Assembly (NCBI GenBank): GCA_012031955.1
Contig: JAAURZ010000106.1
Span: 1-7,416 of the forward strand
DNA length: 7,416 nt
Reading direction: 5' to 3'
Source of the DNA: Bacteroidia bacterium
GTDB taxonomy: Bacteria; Bacteroidota; Bacteroidia; Cytophagales; Cyclobacteriaceae
The first letter of the stretch is position 1; every line of letters starts with the position of its first letter. Under the pieces are notes generated by a model, which had not been told where the DNA came from, did no database searches, and saw only the letters and a program-made list of their open reading frames with translations. Made by a program: the position numbers and the translations under genes. This document shows, one piece after another, positions 1 through 6,918 of the stretch.

Positions 1-1
1 C

Positions 2-1078
2 GCGGGCACAGGCTCCTCACAGCCTTCGCCATGGCTGTCGGGGCTCGGCTACAACGGTCACGTATTTTGGGATACCGAGTTGTGGATGTACCCGCCGCTG
101 CTGGTCCTTCAGCCGGAGATAGCCAGGTCGTTGCTGGAGTACCGGTATCAGCGGCTCGACGCCGCCAGGCAGAACGCCTTCTCGCATGGCTACCGGGGCG
201 CCATGTTTCCCTGGGAATCTTCGGACGAAGGCACGGAAGACACGCCGGTATGGGCGCTCACGGGGCCCTTCCAGCAACACATTACCGGCTGCGTTGGCTG
301 GGCGTTCTGGAAATATTACGAAGTCACAAAAGACAAACAATGGCTTCTTACGAGGGGCTATCCCGTGTTGAAGGAAGTAGCCGACTTCTGGGCCAGCAGG
401 GTGGAGCGAAAAGCACCCGGTCGCTACGAGATCAACAACGTGATCGGCGCGAATGAGTGGCAGGAAAACATCGACAACAACGCCTTCACCAACGGCATGG
501 CAATTACGGTGCTGCGCTATGCTACGGCCGCGGCAAAAGAACTTGGTCTCACACCCGATCCCGATTGGGTGCATGTAGCCGACAACATTCCCATCCTCAA
601 ATTCCCCGACGGCACCACCAAAGAAAATGCGACCTACAACGGCGAAGAAATCAAGCAGGCCGACGCGAACCTGCTGTCGTATCCGCTCAAGATAGTAGCC
701 GAGCCGACGCAAGTAGCCAAAGACCTTGCCTACTATGAAAACAGGATGTCACCCACCGGTCCCGCTATGGGGCACTCCGTAGTGGCGACTCTGTATGCGC
801 GCATGGGCAACGCCGACAAGAGTTTTCAGTTCTTTCAAAAGAGTTACAAGCCCAACCAGGTACCACCGTTTGGCGTGCTGGCTGAAACAGCCGGAGGCAC
901 CAACCCGTACTTTGCCACCGGCGCGGGAGGCATGCTTCAGGTTGTGATTTTTGGATTTGGCGGCCTCGACATCACACCCGATGGAATTCAACAAAATCGT
1001 GGTGTGCTTCCCAAATCGTGGAAACAACTTACCATTACCGGAATCGGCGTCGGCGATGCCACGCAAACGGTAAAGTAA
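2..1078 (+). CDS. Glycoside hydrolase family 65 protein, C-terminal part (5' end outside window)
   Basis: The reading frame is open from the first complete codon at base 2 to TAA at 1076-1078, giving 358 residues with no start in the window. The GH65 hallmark GHVFWDTELW lies near residues 19-28. IGANEW, with Glu152, precedes DNNAFTN and matches the general-acid region of the family. ATYNGEEIKQADANLLSYPL follows in mid-domain. LAETAGG carries Glu295. The spacing Asp24 / Glu152 / Glu295 is within one residue of the essential Asp301/Glu430/Glu574 that I recall for human PGGHG. A second Glu is also expected for kojibiose hydrolase-type GH65 members, whereas phosphorylases bind phosphate there. 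I therefore infer an inverting hydrolase of alpha-glucosides (kojibiose, trehalose or a glucosyl conjugate) rather than a phosphorylase. The exact substrate cannot be read from the sequence. The (alpha/alpha)6 barrel and the start of the C-terminal beta region are present; the N-terminal domain and any export signal are missing. Confidence 0.9.
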   Translation, partial: AGTGSSQPSPWLSGLGYNGHVFWDTELWMYPPLLVLQPEIARSLLEYRYQRLDAARQNAFSHGYRGAMFPWESSDEGTEDTPVWALTGPFQQHITGCVGWAFWKYYEVTKDKQWLLTRGYPVLKEVADFWASRVERKAPGRYEINNVIGANEWQENIDNNAFTNGMAITVLRYATAAAKELGLTPDPDWVHVADNIPILKFPDGTTKENATYNGEEIKQADANLLSYPLKIVAEPTQVAKDLAYYENRMSPTGPAMGHSVVATLYARMGNADKSFQFFQKSYKPNQVPPFGVLAETAGGTNPYFATGAGGMLQVVIFGFGGLDITPDGIQQNRGVLPKSWKQLTITGIGVGDATQTVK

Positions 1079-1112
1079 TGCCCTTGTGATTTCATTTCTA
1101 ACAATGACCTTA

Positions 1113-1120
1113 TAACTTTG
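1113..1120 (+). promoter_or_regulatory. Candidate Bacteroidota -7 promoter element for the haloperoxidase-like gene
   Basis: TAACTTTG matches the Bacteroidota sigma-ABfr -7 consensus TAnnTTTG exactly and sits in the 79-nt gap between the GH65 stop and the next ATG. Transcription would begin around 1125-1130, leaving a leader of about 30 nt. No good TTTG -33 box stands 19-21 bp upstream; the nearest TTG, at 1084-1086, is too far away. The match is therefore one-sided, and the promoter is inferred. Confidence 0.45.
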
Positions 1121-1157
1121 AAGGACGACGAAAACCTTACTAAATACCTATTGAGAC

Positions 1158-2510
1158 ATGAAGAAACTAGTGTGCGGGGCCATTTTTACGGTGATGGTTA
1201 TTGCCGGTTGCAACAACAACCAGGGCAGTACCGACTGGGAGGCCAAAGCGGGGAACCCGGAACTCCTTCACCGATCCATCAAGCAGATCACAGACATCAT
1301 CGTTCACGATATTTTTTCGCCGCCCGTAGCCAGTCGCGTTTATGCCTACGCCAGCGTGGCCGCCTACGAAGCAGCCATACAGGGTAGTCCGCAAATGCAG
1401 AGCCTCGCTGGACAACTCCAAGGCCTGGAGGCCACGCCGAAACCCGATCAGGGCGTTGCATATTGCTTTCCCCTCGCTGCCGTGCAGGCCGCATTGAAAG
1501 TGGGCAAAGCGCTTGTGTTCTCCGATCAAAAAATGGACGAGTTCTACACCGGCATTATGCAGGAGTATCGGGAAACAGGCATGCCAGCCGACGTCTTTGA
1601 GCGCTCCATAGCCTATGGCCAACTGGTGGGCGACCATATTCTGACATGGTCGGGCAGCGACAATTACAAGCAGACAAGGTCATATCCCAAATATTCGATA
1701 CTCAACGATCCTGCCACGTGGAAGCCCACACCCCCCGCATACATGGACGCCGTTGAGCCCCACTGGAACAAGATCAGAACTTTTGCCCTCGACTCTGCGG
1801 CGCAATTCATGCCACCGCCGCCCCCGGCGTTCTCCAGCGAAAAAGGAACCGGATTTTATAATGAAGCATATGAAGTATACACCGTCGGAAAAAGTCTGAC
1901 CGACGAGCAGCGGCAAATTGCCTTCTTCTGGGATTGCAATCCGTTTGTGATGAACGTGAAAGGACACGTCATGTTTGCCACGAAGAAAATATCGCCCGGC
2001 GGGCATTGGATGAACATCACACACGTAGCGTGCGTGGCGGCGAAGGCCGACTTCGTCACCAGTAGCGAAGCATACGTGCGCGTCGCCGTATCGCTTGTAG
2101 ACGGATTCATCAGTTGCTGGGACGAAAAGTACCGCAGCAAACTCGTGCGACCGGAAACCTACATCAACCAATTCATCGACGAGAACTGGACGCCCGTGTT
2201 GCAGACGCCGCCATTTCCCGAATACACGAGCGGCCACAGCGTGATCTCCGCTGCAGCGTCGGTGGCGCTCACTACGGTGTTTGGCGAACCCTTTGCGTTT
2301 ACCGATTCCACGGAAGTGGAGTTCGGATTGACCGTCAGAAAATTCAACTCATTTAAAGAAGCATCCGAAGAGGCAGCCGTCAGTCGACTGTACGGAGGCA
2401 TTCACTACCGCCGCGCCTGCGACGTAGGCATAACCGAAGGGCGCGCCGTCGGCAACTTCATCAACACCAAACTTGTAACCAGAAAAAAGGAAATAGCCAA
2501 TGCGAATTAA
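1158..2510 (+). CDS. Vanadium-dependent haloperoxidase / PAP2-superfamily lipoprotein
   Basis: 450 residues. MKKLVCGAIFTVMVIAGC is a type II signal peptide with lipobox I15-A16-G17-C18, so the protein is probably lipid-anchored in the periplasm or at the outer membrane. The C-terminal half carries the superfamily's anion pocket in order: Lys324 and Arg331-Pro332 (K-x6-RP), Ser358-Gly359-His360 in YTSGHS, and Arg410 with His416 in SRLYGGIHY. The K-to-R spacing (7) and R-to-H spacing (6) equal those of Curvularia chloroperoxidase (K353/R360 and R490/H496). The protein could therefore bind vanadate and oxidise halides, or bind phosphate and act as an acid phosphatase; sequence alone does not decide between them. 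An ungapped comparison puts Phe353 where the fungal chloroperoxidase has Phe397. The ATG at 1158 is chosen because it begins directly with the signal peptide. No clear Shine-Dalgarno sequence is seen, as is usual in Bacteroidota. The 3' end overlaps the trehalase start by 11 nt. Confidence 0.88.
   Translation: MKKLVCGAIFTVMVIAGCNNNQGSTDWEAKAGNPELLHRSIKQITDIIVHDIFSPPVASRVYAYASVAAYEAAIQGSPQMQSLAGQLQGLEATPKPDQGVAYCFPLAAVQAALKVGKALVFSDQKMDEFYTGIMQEYRETGMPADVFERSIAYGQLVGDHILTWSGSDNYKQTRSYPKYSILNDPATWKPTPPAYMDAVEPHWNKIRTFALDSAAQFMPPPPPAFSSEKGTGFYNEAYEVYTVGKSLTDEQRQIAFFWDCNPFVMNVKGHVMFATKKISPGGHWMNITHVACVAAKADFVTSSEAYVRVAVSLVDGFISCWDEKYRSKLVRPETYINQFIDENWTPVLQTPPFPEYTSGHSVISAAASVALTTVFGEPFAFTDSTEVEFGLTVRKFNSFKEASEEAAVSRLYGGIHYRRACDVGITEGRAVGNFINTKLVTRKKEIANAN
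2487..2491 (+). promoter_or_regulatory. Ribosome binding site candidate for the trehalase start
   Basis: AAGGA lies within an A-rich run and is followed by 8 nt before the ATG at 2500. It supports that start even though the ATG lies inside the end of the preceding gene. It is one of the few SD-like sites in the window. Confidence 0.4.
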
Positions 2511-4055
2511 GCTTGCAATCGGGCTCTGCGCCTCGTCTTTGTTGCTTGCAACAAAGACACTCAGCCCGTTGCAGTCGATTTTTACGGAAGCACGTTCTTT
2601 GCCGACGTTCAGATGCTGCCTGTGTTTCCTGACTCCAAAACGTTTGTCGACTGCACACCCAAGCGCGACATCTCAGCCATCATACAAGAGTACGAAGCGC
2701 GAAAAGAAAGCGAAGACTTTGATCTGAACCAATTCGTGCTCGACAATTTCGAACTGCCGGTAAGACCGGAATCCAATTTTCATTCCGACACCACGCGCAC
2801 CCTGGAGCAGCACATCACCGCGTTATGGGATGTGCTCACGCGAAAACCTGACGACTACAACCCGCGCTCGTCGCTCATACCGCTTCCGCATCCCTACATC
2901 GTACCAGGAGGCCGCTTCTCTGAAATATATTACTGGGACAGCTACTTCACCATCGTAGGTCTCGCACAGCAAGGCCGGTTCGATATGATCAAAAAACATG
3001 GTCGACAACTTCAGCTTCCTCATCGACTCGATCGGATTCATCCCCAACGGCAACAGAAACTATTACCTCGGGAGGTCACAACCACCCTTTTATGCGATGA
3101 TGGTAAAAGTGCTGCAGGAAAACGACTCGCTTGCGCCCATGCACTACCTGCCCGCCCTGGAAAAAGAATACAACTATTGGATGGAGGGCGCAGACCAATT
3201 ACAAAAGAGCGGCGACGTAAAACTGCAAGTAGTGATGCTCGACGACAGTGTAATACTCAACCGGTACATCGATCGGATACCGCTGCCCCGGCCCGAAGCT
3301 TATAAAGAAGACCATCACGTAGCCTCCAGCAGCGACCGGCCCAAAGAAGAAGTGTACACCAACCTTCGCGCTGCCGCCACATCAGGCTGGGACTTCAGCA
3401 GCCGCTGGTTCCGCGAGGGTCAAGGCCTCTCCACCATTCACACCACCGATTTTGTTCCGGTCGATCTAAACGCGTTGCTGTACAACCTTGAAGCAGTGAT
3501 AGCCGAAGGATACAAGCAAAAAGGAGAAACCGCCAAAGCCGCGGCCTATGAAGAAAAAGCCGCACGCGCGCCGACGGCATACGCAAGTATTGCTGGAATG
3601 CCCAAGCAACCATGTTCGTAGACTACGACTTTGTGGAAGGAAAACAATCCACCGTGCGCACGCTCGCAGGAACCTACCCGCTGTTCTTTCACATCGCCAC
3701 CGACGAGATGGCCGCAGGCGTAGCCAACGTGCTGGAGAAAGACTTCCTTATGCCCGGCGGGCTCGTCACCAGCCTGAACCCGACAGGCGAGCAGTGGGAT
3801 TCGCCCAACGGCTGGGCACCACTCCAGTGGATGGCCTATCATGGCCTCACCAACTACAACAAAACCGAACTCGCCGACGAAGTGGCCAGTCGCTGGCTGC
3901 GCCAGAATCAACGCGTATATAAAAAGACTGGCCGCATGATGGAAAAGTATAACGTGATGGACACCACCCTCACTGCCGGCGGCGGCGAGTACCCCAATCA
4001 GGACGGCTTCGGCTGGACCAACGGCGTATGCCTCAAACTGTTGGCGCAGCACTAG
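2500..4055 (+). pseudogene. treA: Trehalase (GH37) lipoprotein, interrupted by three frameshifts
   Basis: Three breaks split a gene that would otherwise encode about 518 residues; E. coli TreA and TreF are about 550-565. The segments read in frame 1 (2500 to ~2546), frame 3 (2547 to ~2996), frame 1 (~2995 to ~3567) and frame 3 (~3570 to the TAG at 4053-4055). Joined, they give a lipoprotein signal ending SSLLAC, then trehalase signature 1, PGGRFSEIYYWDSY (2904-2945). NGNRNYYLGRSQPPF follows, then SGWDFSSRW, whose Asp (3391-3393) is the general acid (E. coli Asp312). Signature 2, QWDSPNGWAP, is at 3792-3821, and GGGEY has the catalytic base Glu at 3987-3989. Trehalase hydrolyses alpha,alpha-trehalose to two glucose molecules, here probably on the periplasmic or outer-membrane side. 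As written, the longest unbroken pieces lack one or both catalytic residues, so no active enzyme would be made. Because every motif is intact, sequencing indels or very recent inactivation are both possible. The start overlaps the previous stop, suggesting translational coupling. Confidence 0.9.
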
Positions 4056-4103
4056 CAAACGATTGAAAGTATAGAGTTTTGTACTTCGTTGTGCCCGCAA
4101 CTC

Positions 4104-4121
4104 TTGCTATATTGATAGCAA
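4104..4121. promoter_or_regulatory. Perfect 7-bp inverted repeat upstream of glpF
   Basis: TTGCTAT (4104-4110), a 4-base spacer ATTG, and ATAGCAA (4115-4121) form a perfect palindrome ending 13 nt before the glpF ATG, in the 79-nt gap after the trehalase stop. Its position fits an operator for a glycerol-responsive regulator or a 5' UTR hairpin. The partial -7-like string TATATTG (4108-4114) lies within it. The stem is AT-rich and has no U-run, so a terminator is unlikely. Function is inferred from position only. Confidence 0.4.
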
Positions 4122-4134
4122 ACCAGTCAAAAGC

Positions 4135-4842
4135 ATGTCACCTTATCTTGCAGAGTTTTTTGGAACACTGATCCTCATTGTAATGGGCGACGGCGTAGTC
4201 GCCGGCCTCTTGTTGAAAGACTCCAAAGCACACGGCGCAGGCTGGCTTGTGGTGTGCGTGGCCTGGGGCCTGGCCGTGGCACTTGCCATATTTGCAGTCG
4301 GCAACATCAGCGGTGCGCACATCAACCCCGCGGTCACCATCAGCCTCGCAGTGGCCGGCAGCTTTGCATGGTCGCTTGTGCCCGGTTACATCCTTGCGCA
4401 GTTGGCGGGCGCATTTACCGGCGCCGTCATCGTATGGCTGCACTACATGCCGCATTGGAAACGCACCGACGACCCCTCGCTCAAGCTCGCCGTGTTCTGC
4501 ACCGCACCCGCCGTCAGAAGCCCGGTCAATAATCTAATAAGTGAAATCATCGGAACCGCCGTGCTCATACTCGCCCTGCTGTTCATAGGCGCCAACCGCT
4601 TTGTCGAAGGCCTCAACCCACTCGTGGTTGGCCTGCTGATCACATCCATCGGCCTCAGCCTTGGCGGCACCACCGGTTTTGCCATCAATCCCGCGCGCGA
4701 CCTCGGCCCGCGTATCGCGCATTTCATACTGCCCATTCCCGGCAAGGGCCATTCTGACTGGGGCTACGCATGGGTGCCCGTCGTCGGGCCATGCATTGGC
4801 GGTGTGCTCGGCGTGCTGTTGTACCAACTCATTTTCCCATGA
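4135..4842 (+). CDS. glpF: Glycerol uptake facilitator, MIP/aquaglyceroporin family
   Basis: 235 residues with about six hydrophobic helices. The two pore half-helix motifs are present: GAHINPAVT with Asn64, and GFAINPARD with Asn185. The NPARD form, with Asp after Arg, is typical of glycerol channels rather than water-only aquaporins. The selectivity-filter residues align by spacing with E. coli GlpF Trp48/Phe200/Arg206 as Trp44 (20 residues before the first NPA), Phe182 (three before the second Asn) and Arg188. It should conduct glycerol passively across the inner membrane. At 235 residues it is shorter than E. coli GlpF (281) but within the family range, ending just after the sixth helix. 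The ATG at 4135 directly begins the conserved N-terminus (SPYLAEFFGT). Its stop overlaps the next gene as ATGA, and glycerol kinase follows, so it belongs to a glycerol uptake operon. Confidence 0.95.
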   Translation: MSPYLAEFFGTLILIVMGDGVVAGLLLKDSKAHGAGWLVVCVAWGLAVALAIFAVGNISGAHINPAVTISLAVAGSFAWSLVPGYILAQLAGAFTGAVIVWLHYMPHWKRTDDPSLKLAVFCTAPAVRSPVNNLISEIIGTAVLILALLFIGANRFVEGLNPLVVGLLITSIGLSLGGTTGFAINPARDLGPRIAHFILPIPGKGHSDWGYAWVPVVGPCIGGVLGVLLYQLIFP

Positions 4843-5248
4843 GGTTCAGCTCAAAAAAAAGCATCGTCGTAGTGCTGTTGCCCGCCCTGGTGCTGCTGGG
4901 CGAAACATATTATTTCATCCAGCAACGCGCTTGGATAGGCGTGGCCATCGTAGTTCCATTCATCGCATTTGGCACAGCCATACTACGCGCAACATACTAC
5001 CAGTCTCAGGCACCAAACTTATCGTGCGATGTGGCTGGTTCAGCCACTATGCAATCGACATTCAGAAAATTCGCTCAACTCTAAAAACGCGCAGCAACGC
5101 AAGCGAGCAGGCATTCAGTTTCTACCGGCTGGCAGTGCATTACCACAACGACGTTGAACGCAACTACGTAACCATTTCGCCACGTTGCAAACAAAAGCTT
5201 GTCGAACTGCTCAAGTCAATCAACCCACAAATCACCGTAGCTATCTGA
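4839..5248 (+). pseudogene. Small two-TM membrane protein with bacterial PH domain (bPH_6-like), one apparent frameshift
   Basis: The ATG at 4839 overlaps the glpF stop (ATGA), so translational coupling is likely. The first reading frame gives a short basic N-terminus (MRFSSKK) and two hydrophobic segments, about residues 8-27 and 32-50, ending ATYYQ. The frame then goes wrong and stops at 5082-5084. From 5003 the next frame reads VSGTKLIVRCGWFSHYAI, then IQKIRSTLKTRSN, FYRLAVHY and ISPRCKQKLVELLKSI, to TGA at 5246-5248. Adding one base at 5003 (CAG-GTC, a GG read as G) restores a continuous 136-residue protein. The second half resembles the short bacterial PH domain family PF06713 (bPH_6, former DUF1200) in its pattern: LIVR-G, I-I--I-SI--TR, RL-V-Y, ISP--K--F---L. 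Its function is unknown; members are small membrane-linked proteins. Its location between glpF and glpK is the notable feature. It could be a real gene with a sequencing indel or a decayed one. Confidence 0.72.
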
Positions 5249-5252
5249 GATC

Positions 5253-6749
5253 ATGACCGACAAATTCGTCATCGCGCTCGATCAGGGCACCACCAGTTCA
5301 CGCGCCGTGTTGTTCGATCAGCAAGGCACCATCCGCGGCATCGCCCAGCAGGAATTTCGCCAGATATTCCCCAAGCCCGGCTGGGTTGAGCACGATCCCA
5401 ACGAAATATTGACAACCCAGTTGGCAATGCTGCAAAAAGTATTGTCCGATCAAAACGTGAAAGCATCGCAGGTAGCCACCATCGGCATCACCAACCAGCG
5501 CGAAACCACCGTAGTGTGGGACCGCACAACCGGAGCGCCCATATACAACGCCATCGTATGGCAAGACAAGCGCACCGCCGCCATCTGCGAGTCGCTAAAG
5601 AAGCAGGGCCTCGAACCCTACGTACGAGAACACACCGGTCTCGTGATCGACTCTTACTTCTCCGCCACCAAAATCATGTGGATACTCGACCAGGTACCCG
5701 GTGCCAGGCAGCGCGCCGAAAATGGCGAACTCGCCGCAGGCACCATTGACAGTTGGCTGCTGTGGCACATGACCAAAGGCACAGTGCATGCCACCGACTA
5801 CACCAACGCATCCCGTACCATGCTCTACAACATCCGCGAACTGAAATGGGACAACCACCTGCTCGGCAAAATGAACATACCCGCCGCCATGCTCCCGCAG
5901 GTGCATCCGTCGTCGTATAGTTTCGGCAGCTATCAGCTCGACGGTGCCGGCATACCCATAAGCGGCGTGGCCGGCGATCAGCACGCAGCCCTTTTCGGGC
6001 AAGCCTGCTTCGAACCGGGCATGGCCAAAAACACATACGGCACAGGTTGCTTCATGCTCATGAACACCGGCGACAAGTTGCAGCATTCGCGCAACGGACT
6101 CGTGAGCACCATCGCATGGGGCCTCGGTGGCAAAGTGGAATATGCCCTCGAAGGCAGCGTGTTCATCGCCGGCGCGGCCGTACAATGGCTGCGCGACAGC
6201 CTGCACCTCATCGACCAATCCAAGGACTCGGAGTATTTCGCCGCCAAGGCCCTCGGCTCCAACCAGGTAGTCGTAGTGCCGGCCTTCGCCGGACTTGGCG
6301 CGCCCTACTGGGATATGTATGCCCGCGGCGCCATATTCGGCCTCACCCGCGACACCGGCAAAGACCACATCATCAAAGCCACACTCGAGTCGCTTGCCTA
6401 CCAGACCAAAGACATACTCAACGCAATGGAAGATGACGCCGCCATCAAACTCAAAAGCCTCAAAGTAGACGGCGGCGCATGTGCCAACAACATCCTCATG
6501 CAATTTCAGGCCGACATACTCGGCACCGAAGTAGAGCGGCCCGAAGTCATAGAGTCAACCGCCCTCGGTGCCGCATTCCTCGCCGGCATACACATCGGCA
6601 TCTGGAAAAAAGAAGACATCGTGCGCAACCGGCGCATTGAAAAACGATTTCAACCCAACATGGACGAAGCGACGCGCAGCCGGCTGTACAAAATGTGGCG
6701 CAAAGCAGTCGACCGAACCAAAGGCTGGATCGACGAAGAAACAGAATGA
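5253..6749 (+). CDS. glpK: Glycerol kinase, FGGY family
   Basis: 498 residues, the usual length, with no interruption. It phosphorylates glycerol with ATP to sn-glycerol 3-phosphate in the cytoplasm, trapping substrate brought in by GlpF. The N-terminal phosphate-binding loop is [11 protein letters not shown] (Asp10, Thr13/14, Arg17). Glycerol-contact residues match E. coli numbering almost exactly: Arg83-Glu84 in NQRETT, Tyr135 in DSYFSATK, and Asp242-Gln243 in GVAGDQHA (E. coli Asp245-Gln246). The second half has [14 protein letters not shown], the FGGY signature region starting GLGAPYW, and the adenosine-site stretch VDGGACANN. It begins 4 nt after the upstream stop, so it is clearly in the same operon as glpF. 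No HPr phosphorylation-site histidine is seen at the Gram-positive position: the region reads [11 protein letters not shown] rather than the enterococcal form. No glycerol-3-phosphate dehydrogenase gene is in the window. Confidence 0.97.
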   Translation: MTDKFVIALDQGTTSSRAVLFDQQGTIRGIAQQEFRQIFPKPGWVEHDPNEILTTQLAMLQKVLSDQNVKASQVATIGITNQRETTVVWDRTTGAPIYNAIVWQDKRTAAICESLKKQGLEPYVREHTGLVIDSYFSATKIMWILDQVPGARQRAENGELAAGTIDSWLLWHMTKGTVHATDYTNASRTMLYNIRELKWDNHLLGKMNIPAAMLPQVHPSSYSFGSYQLDGAGIPISGVAGDQHAALFGQACFEPGMAKNTYGTGCFMLMNTGDKLQHSRNGLVSTIAWGLGGKVEYALEGSVFIAGAAVQWLRDSLHLIDQSKDSEYFAAKALGSNQVVVVPAFAGLGAPYWDMYARGAIFGLTRDTGKDHIIKATLESLAYQTKDILNAMEDDAAIKLKSLKVDGGACANNILMQFQADILGTEVERPEVIESTALGAAFLAGIHIGIWKKEDIVRNRRIEKRFQPNMDEATRSRLYKMWRKAVDRTKGWIDEETE

Positions 6750-6783
6750 TATGTCTCACGGCGCGTTCCGGTCGAAACATGTC

Positions 6784-6826
6784 TTGGGCGTGTCCCCGAC
6801 CGAAGCGTCGGGGCCGGGCTTTCGCC
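6784..6826. repeat. Candidate REP-like GC-rich palindromic element
   Basis: In the 169-nt gap after glpK, CCCCGAC (6794-6800) pairs with GTCGGGG (6807-6813) around a 6-base loop CGAAGC. An outer GGCG (6787-6790) can pair with CGCC (6823-6826), enclosing the tail CCGGGCTTT. The layout (GGGCG, GC-rich hairpin, CGGGCTTTCGC) resembles short dispersed intergenic repeats I recall from Bacteroidota genomes, but only one copy is in this window. Only a three-base T stretch follows the hairpin, so it is a poor intrinsic terminator, although it might still protect the 3' end of the glpK transcript. Confidence 0.4.
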
Positions 6827-6918
6827 ACTCGCCGCCCCGCGCACATGCCACTTCGGGCTCAAACAAACGGCTCAATCCCTCACGCGGCGCAGCATACACC
6901 ACACGCTAACGGCTTCGA

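Noticed and set aside
17..712. 231-codon open frame on the - strand over the GH65 gene
   Set aside because: It is a shadow of the GH65 frame; composition is explained by the coding strand, and there is no start context or recognisable domain.
2991..2997. Programmed ribosomal frameshift at the A6-C sequence in the trehalase
   Set aside because: AAAAAAC looks like a slippery heptamer for -1 shifting, but restoring the trehalase frame needs +1 (or -2) here. Two other breaks in the same gene need separate fixes, so a programmed mechanism is unlikely.
4661..4838. Possible in-frame upstream extension of the second half of the PH gene
   Set aside because: This part lies inside glpF in another frame and its translation is low-complexity shadow sequence. 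The true start is the ATGA overlap at 4839.
5595..6503. 302-codon open frame on the - strand inside glpK
   Set aside because: It is fully antisense to a well-supported kinase and its translation has no family-like motif. It arises from the C-ending codon bias of glpK.
6794..6822. Intrinsic terminator after glpK
   Set aside because: The 7-bp GC-rich stem is followed by CCGGGCTTT rather than a T tract, so it does not meet the usual pattern.
6900..6915. Integron attC-like end (GCTAAC near 6905)
   Set aside because: There is no matching GTTRRRY core at a suitable distance and no cassette structure; a six-base resemblance is not meaningful.
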